Source: Lachnospiraceae bacterium (lineage in GTDB: Bacteria; Bacillota; Clostridia; Lachnospirales; Lachnospiraceae). Taken from it: a DNA stretch of 35,294 bases. Within the stretch, counting starts at the first letter, position 1, and each line of letters starts with the position of its first letter. The notes under the pieces were generated by a model. The model saw only the letters and a list, made by a program, of their open reading frames with translations. It was not told the DNA's origin and ran no database searches. Shown piece after piece: positions 1-7,111 of this stretch. The translations under genes and the position numbers were made by a program. The stretch spans positions 1 to 35,294 of the forward strand of contig JAEEUR010000017.1 in assembly GCA_016290595.1 (NCBI GenBank). The letters run 5' to 3'.

Positions 1-10
1 TCTTCGCCTC

Positions 11-637
11 CTAATAAGAGTTGATCTGCACCTGCCTGTCATAGAAATCCTGCAGATCATCCCTCAGTTTCAGATAATTGTTTCTCTTCAGGTAATTGCA
101 TTCTTCCCTCTGAACACGGTCCAGCACGTCCAGTAGCGCCCGCATCAGCAATCCGGAGTCCAGCATCTGCATCGTTTCCTGCATCGCATCCTCAACAACT
201 TTTTCTTTCATGGCACGCTCCTGGACATGCGAATCGTTTTCCTCGAAGAAACGAATCAGTCTGTCTGCCAGGTCCGCTTTATCCGCGAACAAATCTTCCC
301 ATTCTTCCATGTCGTCAATTCCCCCCATGATAATAATGATCTTTCGTTCTTCCGGCTTGCTGGCAATCTGTTCCATCGCCTTACTGGAGTCAGCAATGCC
401 GCCGGCCATCTCACTCAGCCAGCCAGCTGTTTTCCCGGCATCTTTTCGGGACTTGCCCAGATAATAGCCGGTACATCCGCTGCAGATAGGGCAGCCCTCC
501 TTACGGAGAGCGCTGATCACCCGGCGCAGCGCACGACCGGATAAAGAAAAACGCTGTTCCAGTTCCTTACTGAAAACAGCGTTCTCTTCGCCGACGTGTT
601 CCTTCTTCAGGTACTCATAGGGCAGATCGGTACCCAA
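11..637 (-). CDS. Small accessory protein with N-terminal helix-turn-helix-like segment (phage/ICE type)
   Basis: This leftward gene encodes 208 residues. The first ~60 residues (HVGEENAVFSKELEQRF, then a helix-rich stretch and CPICSGCTGYYLG at about 49-61) resemble the small winged-helix proteins of Clostridial phages and integrative elements, which often carry a 'PICSG..GYY' turn. The remainder is charged and helical, with no recognisable catalytic motif. The start is a TTG at 635-637; no in-frame ATG lies near the N-terminus, so the 5' end could instead be truncated. Past its stop, the minus strand reads TTAGGAGGCGAAGA, a good ribosome binding site for another leftward gene beyond the window, so it is probably part of an operon. 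The role is unknown; DNA binding is an inference. Confidence 0.6.
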   Translation of the reverse strand: MGTDLPYEYLKKEHVGEENAVFSKELEQRFSLSGRALRRVISALRKEGCPICSGCTGYYLGKSRKDAGKTAGWLSEMAGGIADSSKAMEQIASKPEERKIIIIMGGIDDMEEWEDLFADKADLADRLIRFFEENDSHVQERAMKEKVVEDAMQETMQMLDSGLLMRALLDVLDRVQREECNYLKRNNYLKLRDDLQDFYDRQVQINSY

Positions 638-697
638 TCCGCCCCGAAAGCGGAAGTCGCCGGAAACGGAGACGTAACAGAAAGTTCACAATTGATT

Positions 698-724
698 TTA
701 GCACTCACTATTGACAAGTGCTAA
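698..724 (+). promoter_or_regulatory. CIRCE operator (HrcA binding site) of hsp20
   Basis: The site reads TTAGCACTC, a 9-base spacer, then AAGTGCTAA. It differs from the established CIRCE consensus (TTAGCACTC-N9-GAGTGCTAA) at one base. It overlaps the -35 region of the hsp20 promoter, where the HrcA repressor would block transcription until heat shock. Confidence 0.92.
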
Positions 725-739
725 CAACGGTGCTATAAC
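711..739 (+). promoter_or_regulatory. Sigma-A promoter of hsp20
   Basis: TTGACA at 711-716 is followed by exactly 17 bases and TATAAC at 734-739. The -35 box lies in the CIRCE spacer and right arm, so HrcA binding and polymerase binding would exclude one another. The leader to the start codon is about 100 bases and ends in TTAAGGAGG. Confidence 0.8.
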
Positions 740-843
740 GGAGCCGAACAGAGGAAAAGAGAAGACCTCTGGGGCCGATGGCCCGAAAGATCCAAACACT
801 CCTTCCCCTTGCTCAAACAAAATGAGTTAAGGAGGAAAAAGAT

Positions 844-1290
844 ATGTTGACACCTAGTATTTTTGGAGAGAGTTTAGTGGACGACCTGTTCGGTTTTCCG
901 GAACTGCGGGATCTGGACCGCGCGGAGCGCAAGCTTTACGGACACCATGCGAACCGTATGATGCGGACCGACGTGCGGGAGCACGAGGATCACTATGAAG
1001 TCGATATCGATCTGCCCGGCTTCGCAAAAGATGAGATCACCGTGGATTTGAATGATGGCATCCTTACGGTCAGTGCCTCCAAAGGCCTTGACAAGAACGA
1101 GGAGAAGAAAGGCAAACTGATCCGTCAGGAGCGGTACGCCGGTGCCATGCAGCGCAGCTTCTACGTAGGCGAGGACGTCACCGAAGAGGACGTCAAAGCC
1201 AGTTTCAAACATGGCGTACTGACGCTGATCCTGCCGAAGAAGGAAGAAAAGAAGATCCCGGAAAAGAAGACGATTCTGATTGAAGGGTAA
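844..1290 (+). CDS. hsp20: Small heat shock protein, Hsp20/alpha-crystallin family
   Basis: ATP-independent holdase chaperone of 148 residues, a normal length for bacterial Hsp20. The N-terminal arm (MLTPSIFGESLVDDLFGF) precedes an alpha-crystallin domain at about 40-140, with the typical signatures DHYEVDIDLPGFAKDEI, RQERYAGAMQRSFYV and the conserved GVLTLILPKKEE near the end, followed by a short C-terminal extension. The ATG follows a strong TTAAGGAGG site. Expression is probably heat-induced through HrcA, because a near-consensus CIRCE overlaps the promoter. It stands alone, with a strong terminator behind it. The family assignment is secure; client proteins cannot be inferred. Confidence 0.95.
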   Translation: MLTPSIFGESLVDDLFGFPELRDLDRAERKLYGHHANRMMRTDVREHEDHYEVDIDLPGFAKDEITVDLNDGILTVSASKGLDKNEEKKGKLIRQERYAGAMQRSFYVGEDVTEEDVKASFKHGVLTLILPKKEEKKIPEKKTILIEG

Positions 1291-1333
1291 GCACCTGGCG
1301 GTAAGCGGACAAAAAGATATCCCTCTGAATAAT

Positions 1334-1371
1334 AAAGAGGACGGGACCCGGATGGAGTCCCGTCCTCTTTT
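1334..1371 (+). terminator. Rho-independent terminator of hsp20
   Basis: A 14-base perfect stem pairs AAAGAGGACGGGAC (1334-1347) with GTCCCGTCCTCTTT (1357-1370) across a 9-base loop. With A/T on both flanks it could work in both directions. Confidence 0.9.
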
Positions 1372-1397
1372 CGTTGTTGGATAGCCATCCAATAAAA

Positions 1398-1415
1398 CCC
1401 CCTGCTATGCAGGGG
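1398..1415 (+). repeat. Left-end hairpin of the IS200-type element
   Basis: Perfect 7-bp stem CCCCTGC/GCAGGGG with a TAT loop about 95 bases before the transposase start. Its position matches the subterminal hairpin recognised by Y1 transposases at the left end. Confidence 0.65.
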
Positions 1416-1507
1416 TGTTCCCAATAAGCTTCAGCTTCAAGAAAGGACCTCCTTTGCTATAATGGAAGTGGTCTGCCAACCGCCCAAAACAGCAAAGGAG
1501 GTCCCAA

Positions 1508-1975
1508 ATGGACAACAGTAGTTTAGCACATACGATGTGGACATGCAAATATCATATTGTATTTGCGCCGAAGTATCGTAGAAAAATCATCTACAAAAAG
1601 ATAAGAGAGGATATCATCCATATCTTCAAAGAGCTATGCAAGAGGAAAGGGGTAGAAATTATAGCCGGAGAATGCTGCCCGGACGATGTGCATATGCTCA
1701 TCAGCATACCGCCCAAGTACAGTGTATCGGAAGTGATGGGATATTTAAAGGGAAAAAGTTCTCTCATGGTATTCGAGCGACACGCGAATCTGAAATATAA
1801 GTACGGGAACAGGCATTTCTGGTGTCGAGGATACTATGTAGATACAGTAGGGAAAAATGCGAAGAAGATAGAGGAATATGTCCGAAATCAACTCAAGGAA
1901 GATCTGGAATACGATCAAATGTCACTCAAGGAGTATATAGACCCGTTTACGGGTGAGCCGGTAGGAAAGGCATAA
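1508..1975 (+). CDS. tnpA: IS200-type Y1 transposase TnpA, HUH motif altered
   Basis: The 155 residues match the stand-alone IS200 transposase family: TCKYHIVFAPKYRRK near the N-terminus, IPPKYSVSEVMGYLKGKSS at 72-90, RHANLKYKYGNRHFWCRGYY, and the catalytic tyrosine in EEYVRNQ (about residue 127). These enzymes cut and rejoin single-stranded DNA with one tyrosine and a metal held by a His-x-His pair. Here the expected 'PDHVHML' reads PDDVHML (near residue 60), so the first His is Asp. The codon is GAT where family members have CAT, a one-base difference. The upstream region has TATAAT at about 1457-1462 and AAAGGAGGTCC before the ATG. The gene is complete in length; activity is doubtful. Confidence 0.9.
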   Translation: MDNSSLAHTMWTCKYHIVFAPKYRRKIIYKKIREDIIHIFKELCKRKGVEIIAGECCPDDVHMLISIPPKYSVSEVMGYLKGKSSLMVFERHANLKYKYGNRHFWCRGYYVDTVGKNAKKIEEYVRNQLKEDLEYDQMSLKEYIDPFTGEPVGKA

Positions 1976-1980
1976 GAGAA

Positions 1981-1999
1981 GGCCCCCGCGAAGGGGGCC
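1981..1999 (+). terminator. Hairpin just after tnpA
   Basis: GGCCCCC (1981-1987) pairs with GGGGGCC (1993-1999) across GCGAA. It starts six bases after the stop codon. It lacks a U-run, so it may instead be an element-specific structure limiting read-through. Confidence 0.45.
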
Positions 2000-2083
2000 T
2001 GCCTGTGGCAATGGTGCGATTGGCAGATCTTCAATGGCTCTTTAGAGCCGGCTGGTACCAAAGGCTTATAGCCGCAGAACAAA

Positions 2084-2102
2084 CCACCAGCTTAGCTGGT
2101 GG
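2084..2102 (+). repeat. Right-end hairpin of the IS200-type element
   Basis: Perfect 8-bp stem CCACCAGC/GCTGGTGG with a TTA loop. This is the usual placement of the IS200 right-end hairpin, shortly before the cleavage site. Confidence 0.7.
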
Positions 2103-2176
2103 TCATGATTCTATACCGTACCATCGCCTAATCAGTAGGACATTACCTTTTAAGGCAGAAATGCCGGATCGCTCCC

Positions 2177-2424
2177 GGTTGATGTGATCAACCCCTTATA
2201 TACCACTATGGAGGTGAGGCGGTCTGTAAACCCTCGCCAAAAGGCCAGATAGTTTTGACTCCTATTAGGAGGGGGCGCGCCACTTGCCCAATAGGAAGAG
2301 GCATGGATTTTAAGTCTCCATACAGTGCGGGTCTACCCCCGCGCGGCGTACGGCCACTTAGCCTAAAGCATAAGCCGCGAGAGATGTCCCTATGATAACG
2401 CCTGTTCCAGTAAGTTTCTTTGCC
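2177..2424 (+). ncRNA. HEARO-like structured RNA (putative IscB omega-RNA)
   Basis: About 250 bases without a convincing gene hold a chain of hairpins: GGTTGAT/ATCAACC (2177-2193), GGTGAGG/CCTCGCC (2213-2238), CCTATT/AATAGG enclosing a GC-rich arm (2261-2295), ATGGA/TCCAT (2303-2321), GCGG/CCGC (2327-2341) and CTTA/TAAG around GCCTAAAGCA (2357-2374). The block ends at a palindrome, TTTCTTTGCCATGG..., that contains a start codon. Position just upstream of a MAKKECIYVKN start, and the sequence style (TAAGTCTCCATACAGTGCGG, AAAGCATAAGCC), match my memory of HEARO RNAs, which are the guide RNAs of IscB nucleases. In that model the guide would be the bases just 5' of the element, near GTGA at 2184-2187. 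The hairpins are seen; the family call is from memory and needs a covariance search. Confidence 0.55.
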
Positions 2425-2457
2425 ATGGCAAAGAAAGAGTGTATTTACGTCAAAAAC
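2425..2457 (+). pseudogene. Possible 5' stub of an iscB gene
   Basis: An ATG inside a palindrome is followed by 11 codons (MAKKECIYVKN) that look like the beginning of Clostridial IscB proteins, which usually continue with a 'G.PLMPT' stretch. Here the reading changes at once into unrelated sequence. If the call is right, the RRXRR, RuvC and HNH parts of the nuclease are all gone, leaving the RNA without its protein. Eleven codons are thin evidence on their own; support comes from the position right after the HEARO-like RNA. Confidence 0.35.
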
Positions 2458-2470
2458 TATGCTACAATAA

Positions 2471-2587
2471 AAAATAAACAAGTGGGATTTCTTCGAATAC
2501 GTAGAGATATTCTACAACAGAAAACGTATGCATTCCTGCTTAGGTTATATGAGTCCGGTGGAATACAGACTGGTGCATAGCGCCTGA
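2471..2587 (+). pseudogene. 3' remnant of an IS3-family transposase (OrfB)
   Basis: The frame that ends at TGA 2585-2587 reads [20 protein letters not shown] followed by [15 protein letters not shown]. This is the C-terminus of IS3/IS150-type OrfB integrases, whose usual ending is 'YN.KR.HS.LGY.SP..Y'. An in-frame TAA at 2468-2470 closes the frame upstream, so only 38 codons remain and the DDE catalytic core is absent. About 35-60 bases downstream, TGACCAGTTTTCCCAAAAAA (2622-2641) could be the inverted repeat of that element. It is a dead fragment abutting the iscB stub. Confidence 0.85.
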
Positions 2588-2688
2588 AATACAAAGAGAA
2601 CGTACTCATATGAGCGATTAATGACCAGTTTTCCCAAAAAACGCATTCCAAGAATCAAAAGCCGAGTGATTGAAGGGGCGTAAAAGAA

Positions 2689-5142
2689 ATGTACGACTAC
2701 GAAAGAGAACACAATGAGATCCTGCGGCGCCGAGGCGCGGAATGCGCGGTGCTGTTAAAGAGCGACGGAAGCTTCCCGCTGGACGCTCCCTGCGAACTGG
2801 CCCTCTACGGCAGCGGCGCCCGCCGCACCGTCAAAGGCGGCACGGGCTCCGGCGAAGTGAATTCCCGCTTTTACGTCACGGCGGAAGACGGGCTGGAAGC
2901 CGCCGGCTTTACCCTCAGCACCAAGACCTGGATGGACCGCTACGATGAGATCCGGGCGGAAGCCCGAAAACGATTCATCAAAGACCTGAAGCGCGCGGCC
3001 TTAAAGCGCGGCACGCTGGCCGTCATCGACTGCATGGGCGCCGTGATGCCGGAGCCGGAATACGATCTGCCTCTGGACGGAACGGGCGATACCGCCGTGT
3101 ACGTCCTGTCCCGCATCTCGGGCGAAGGCTCGGACCGCCAGCCCGTGGCGGGCGATATCCTGCTGACGGGGACGGAGATCCGTCAGATCCTGCGGCTGGA
3201 GAAGCAGTATGCGCGTTTCCTGCTGGTGCTGAACGTAGGCGGCCCCGTCGATCTGACGCCGGTCATGAGCGTAAAGAACGTCCTTCTGCTCAGCCAGCTG
3301 GGCGGCGAGACCGGGAACATCCTGGCGGATATCCTTCTCGGCAAGAGCACGCCGTCCGGCAAGCTGACGACGACCTGGACGGCCTGGGAAGAGTATCCGG
3401 CCGTCGGCGATTTCGGCGACCGCTACGATACCCGTTACCGGGAAGGCATCTACGTCGGCTACCGCTATTTCGACAGCGTGGGCAGGGAGCCGCTGTTTCC
3501 CTTCGGCTACGGACTCAGCTATACCTCCTTCGAAGTGACGGCCGGGACAGTCACCGAGGAAGCCGGGCGGATCTGCGTCGGCGCATCCGTGAAAAATACC
3601 GGCTCCCGCAGCGGGAAAGAAGTCGTGCAGCTGTACGTCTCGCAGCCGGAAGGCAGGCTGGATAAGCCTTATCAGGTGCTGGCGGCCTTCGCCAAGACGG
3701 AGGAACTTGGACCCGGCGAAGAGCAGCAGCTGACGCTTTCCTTCGACCTGCGCGACCTGGCTTCCTACGACGCGGAGCGCGCGGCCTGGATCCTGGAAGC
3801 CGGCGAGTATATCCTGCGGCTCGGCACCTCCAGCCGGGATACGAAGGCGGCCGCACGGGTCCGCCTGCACGGGGAAGCGATCATCCGGCAGGGCAAAAAC
3901 TGCCTCGGAAAGCCGGACTTTGCCGACTGGAAGCCGGAGCGGCAGCCTGCGGGGACGCCGGAAGGCGTGCCGGTCCTTCCGGTCTATGCAGCCGTCTTCC
4001 AGATTGAGAACGTTGATTACGCCCTTCCGGAGGAGACGGATCCGCTGGCCGCATCGTTAAGCGATGAGGAGCTCTGCCTCCTGAATATCGGCGCGTTCGG
4101 CCGGAAGGGCGCCGTGAGCGCGGTCGGCGAGGCCTCGAGTTCCGTCGCCGGCGCCGCGGGCGAAACGGTGCGTTTTGCGGAGAAGGAAATTCCGGGCCTG
4201 ATCATGGCGGACGGCCCCGCCGGCCTGCGCCTGTCCCGTCAGTATACCCGGGATGAAAACGGCGCGCACGCCGTCGGTGAGACGATGCCGGAAAGCGTCA
4301 TCGAGCTGATGCCCGCGCCTTCCGCCTTCTTCATCCGGCACTTCATGAGCGGCGGCAAGGTGAAGGGCGAGATCTTCGAACAGTACTGCAGCGCGATCCC
4401 GATCGGCACGGCCCTGGCCCAGAGCTGGAACCTGGCTTTCGCGGAGCAGTGCGGGGATCTCGTCGGCGACGAGATGGAGCGCTTCGGCGTGCATCTCTGG
4501 CTGGCCCCGGCCCTGAATATCCACCGGAATATCCGCTGCGGCCGCAATTTTGAATATTTCTCGGAGGATCCCCTGATCTCCGGGCGTTTCGCCGCCGCCG
4601 TTACAAACGGCGTGCAGAAGCATCCCGGCTGCGGGACCACGGTCAAGCATTTTGCCGCGAACAACCAGGAGACCAACCGCTACGGCAACAACTCACTGGT
4701 GAGCGAGCGGGCCATGCGCGAGATCTATCTCAAGGGCTTTGAGATCGCGGTGAAGGAGAGCCAGCCGCATGCGCTGATGACCTCCTACAACCTCTTAAAC
4801 GGCGTTCACACCTCCGAACGGCGCGATCTGACCGAGGACGTCCTGCGTGCCGAATTCGGCTTTCAGGGCATCGTGATGACCGACTGGATCATCGGGGCTC
4901 TGAACTTCGGCAAGAAGAAGTATGCCGTCCCGAACGCGGCGAAGATCGCGGACGCCGGCGGCGATCTGGTGATGCCGGGCGGCAAGGGCGATTTAATAGC
5001 CATGCTGAAGGGTCTGAAGGACGGCAGCCTGAGCCGCCGCCAGCTGGAGATCAACGCCGCCCGCGTCATCCGCATGGCGAAGAAGCTGAACGGAGAGGCC
5101 GCGGTCAGAAGGGCGGCAGGCAAAGAGGAGAATAATGCATGA
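2689..5142 (+). CDS. GH3 beta-glucosidase-type enzyme with reversed domain order
   Basis: Glycoside hydrolase family 3 enzyme of 817 residues, probably cytoplasmic (no signal peptide), releasing terminal sugars from beta-linked oligosaccharides. The usual order is swapped: the alpha/beta sandwich comes first (about 30-280, GGTGSGEVN at 50-58, ISGEGSDRQP with probable acid/base Glu146, FPFGYGLSYT), then a fibronectin III-like domain (about 300-390), then the TIM barrel (about 460-800). The barrel has KHFAANNQETNR (Lys653-His654) and the nucleophile Asp732 in VMTDW. This order is known in Ruminococcus albus and Butyrivibrio beta-glucosidases. The stop overlaps the next start (ATGA), so it was co-transcribed with the GH78 gene. 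Exact substrate is not readable; glucosidase or xylosidase are both possible. Confidence 0.93.
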   Translation: MYDYEREHNEILRRRGAECAVLLKSDGSFPLDAPCELALYGSGARRTVKGGTGSGEVNSRFYVTAEDGLEAAGFTLSTKTWMDRYDEIRAEARKRFIKDLKRAALKRGTLAVIDCMGAVMPEPEYDLPLDGTGDTAVYVLSRISGEGSDRQPVAGDILLTGTEIRQILRLEKQYARFLLVLNVGGPVDLTPVMSVKNVLLLSQLGGETGNILADILLGKSTPSGKLTTTWTAWEEYPAVGDFGDRYDTRYREGIYVGYRYFDSVGREPLFPFGYGLSYTSFEVTAGTVTEEAGRICVGASVKNTGSRSGKEVVQLYVSQPEGRLDKPYQVLAAFAKTEELGPGEEQQLTLSFDLRDLASYDAERAAWILEAGEYILRLGTSSRDTKAAARVRLHGEAIIRQGKNCLGKPDFADWKPERQPAGTPEGVPVLPVYAAVFQIENVDYALPEETDPLAASLSDEELCLLNIGAFGRKGAVSAVGEASSSVAGAAGETVRFAEKEIPGLIMADGPAGLRLSRQYTRDENGAHAVGETMPESVIELMPAPSAFFIRHFMSGGKVKGEIFEQYCSAIPIGTALAQSWNLAFAEQCGDLVGDEMERFGVHLWLAPALNIHRNIRCGRNFEYFSEDPLISGRFAAAVTNGVQKHPGCGTTVKHFAANNQETNRYGNNSLVSERAMREIYLKGFEIAVKESQPHALMTSYNLLNGVHTSERRDLTEDVLRAEFGFQGIVMTDWIIGALNFGKKKYAVPNAAKIADAGGDLVMPGGKGDLIAMLKGLKDGSLSRRQLEINAARVIRMAKKLNGEAAVRRAAGKEENNA

Positions 5143-7012
5143 AAGCTATCCGCTTAAAAACAGAGCATCTCTTTGACCCGCTGGGCATCGATATCCGGCA
5201 TCCCCGCCTCATGTGGAACTGCGAAGGCGGCATCAAGCAGACGGCGTATGAGATCATCGCCTTAAACGCGGACGGTGCGGTCCTCTGGGAAAGCGGCCGG
5301 GCGGAAAGCGATGCGATGCACGCGGAATATCCGAAGCCCCTTGCTTCCCGGGAGCGCGTAAACTGGAAGGTCCGCCTTTATGACGAGAACGGCGGGGCCG
5401 GCGAATGGAGCGAAGCCTTTTTTGAGATGGGGCTCCTGCAGAAGACCGACTGGACTGCGAAGTGGATCACGGGAAATTACAGCGTGAATAAGAAGGAACG
5501 CTATCCCGCGGACTGTTTCCGGAAGGTTTTCACGGCGGCAAAGCCCGTGAAGCGCGCACGGCTCTATATCACCGCCTGCGGCCTGTATGAGGCGCGCCTG
5601 GGCGGAAAAAGGTCGGCAATTTCGTGATGGCGCCCGGCTACACGGATTACCGCCGCCGCGTGCAGTATCAGACCTACGACGTGACCGAGTTGCTTCGGGA
5701 AGGCGAGAACGAGCTGACAGTGCAGATCGCCGACGGCTGGTACCGCGGCTCCTGCGGCGCCTGGGGACGCAAAAACCAGTACGGAACGGAGACGTAACTG
5801 CTCGCGCAGCTTTTCTTCACGAGCGCGGCCTACCTCTTCGATTTTGCGCCGTTTGCGCGCAAATATCTGCACGACGTCTACGACTGGCAGAAGAAAGACG
5901 GCCGCCTGCCGCATATCGCGCCGGACGGCGGGGTGGACTTCTACATGTGGACCATGAACGGTTCGGTCGGCTGGTCGGACGTGGGCGTGCTCATCCCCTG
6001 GCGCTACGCCGGGATCTACCAGGATGAAGCGATCCTGGAGGAATATTACGACGGCATGGCGCGCTATGCCCGCTTCATGGAAAAGCGCTGCGGGAAAAAG
6101 ATGCCGATCTTTGCCGAAAAAGTGAAGCTGTCACCCGAGGGAAAGAAGTACTTTGTGAACGTCGGGCAGAGCTACGGCGAGTGGGCGGAGCCGGCCGACG
6201 TGGACGGCGGCTTCCACTGGCAGGATTTCGTCGCCCCGCATCCGGAAGTTTCGACGGCTTACACGAGCTGGATCCTGGGCTTGATGGCGCAGATCGCCCG
6301 GCGGCTCGGCCATGAAGCGGATGCGAAGGAGTTCCAGTCGTACGCCGACGGCTGCCGGGACGCCTACCGTGAGCTGGTGCATACCGACAAGTATCCGCTG
6401 GATACCGACCGGCAGGCCCGTCTGGTGCGGCCGCTGTATCTGGGCCTGCTGGATGAAAAGGACACGGCATACGCGAAGAAGCGGCTGATCGAAGCGCTGG
6501 AGCATTACGGCTGGCGGCTCGGCACGGGCTTCTTATCCACGCCGCTCATCCTCTACGTGCTGGCCTCCTACGATACCGAAGCTGCCTATAAGCTGCTGGA
6601 AAACGAGGAGATCCCCGGCTGGCTCTCCATGCCGAAGAACGGCGCGACCACGGTCTGGGAAGCCTGGGAAGGACCGGATTCGACGAGCGGCGGCATCGGC
6701 AGCCTGAACCACTATTCCAAAGGGGCGGTCATCGAGTGGCTGTTCCAGGTCATGTGCGGCATCCGCGTGGACGGGGAGAATCACTTCACCGTGGCGCCGC
6801 AGCCCGGCGGAACCTTTACACACGCCGGAGCCGGCTACACGAGCGTCTTCGGGCGCATCGAAAGCCGCTGGGAGCGCGAACCGGATGAGAACGGCCAGGT
6901 GCGGAAGACCGTTTACACCGTCACCGTTCCGGCCAACTGCACGGCGGAGATCCGCCTGCCCGGCGGAGCCGAAAAGACCGTCGGGGCGGGAGAGCACGTC
7001 TTTACGGAGTGA
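5139..7012 (+). pseudogene. Broken GH78 alpha-L-rhamnosidase
   Basis: GH78 enzymes remove L-rhamnose from glycosides. The N-terminal part (MKAIRLKTEHLFDPLGID..., 5139 to about 5606) is a clear Bac_rhamnosid_N region. Near 5606-5611 the frame shifts: five A's stand where six would restore LGGKKVGNFVMAPGYTDYRR. In the restored frame a TAA follows YGTET at 5795-5797, where family members carry Lys. Soon after, LLAQL jumps straight to FFTSAAYLFDFAPF, deep in the (alpha/alpha)6 domain. Roughly 200-300 residues are missing, including the 'RDERLGWTGD' motif with the general acid. The C-terminal part is open to 7012. So there are three lesions: frameshift, nonsense codon and deletion. The 3' half (from 5933) may look like a gene but lacks the catalytic acid. 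Confidence 0.88.
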
Positions 7013-7045
7013 AGAGATTCTGCCGGGTGCGCCCGAATACACCCC

Positions 7046-7074
7046 TTCCGCTTCCTGCCGTCCTGTGCTATAAT
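7046..7074 (+). promoter_or_regulatory. Probable promoter of the P-loop kinase gene
   Basis: TATAAT at 7069-7074 is a perfect -10 box. Seventeen bases upstream, TTCCGC (7046-7051) is a poor -35. It lies 38 bases before the next start codon and right after the broken GH78 gene, which suggests a fresh transcription unit. Confidence 0.5.
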
Positions 7075-7111
7075 CCTTTCAGCACTTCCTGCAGGAGAGG
7101 AGAAGACGGAC

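Larger units (their letters stand above)
1390..2106 (+). mobile_element. IS200-type insertion sequence (single tnpA, IS200/IS605 family)
   Basis: The element has one small transposase gene and no tnpB. A left-end hairpin CCCCTGC-TAT-GCAGGGG lies at 1399-1415 and a right-end hairpin CCACCAGC-TTA-GCTGGTGG at 2084-2102. IS200 elements carry such subterminal hairpins instead of terminal inverted repeats and make no target duplication, so the outer borders given here are approximate. It lies between the hsp20 terminator and an omega-RNA-like region. The transposase is mutated at a catalytic position, so this copy is probably immobile on its own. Confidence 0.8.

Noticed and set aside
2213-2238. 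tRNA-Tyr-like anticodon arm (CTGTAAA loop)
   Set aside because: No acceptor stem or T-arm can be formed around it; the hairpin GGTGAGG/CCTCGCC fits the larger structured RNA.
1384-2457. Intact IS605-type element with tnpB or iscB
   Set aside because: No TnpB or full IscB frame exists on either strand between the IS200 transposase and the GH3 gene.
2392-2580. 62-residue plus-strand frame starting MITPVPVSFFAMAKK
   Set aside because: It runs through the palindromic start region and then out of frame across the IS3 remnant; no ribosome binding site or family match.
671-5801. Shared 13-mer ACGGAGACGTAAC near 665-678 and at the GH78 nonsense codon
   Set aside because: The match is short, the two sites are unrelated in context, and no longer repeat surrounds them; treated as chance.
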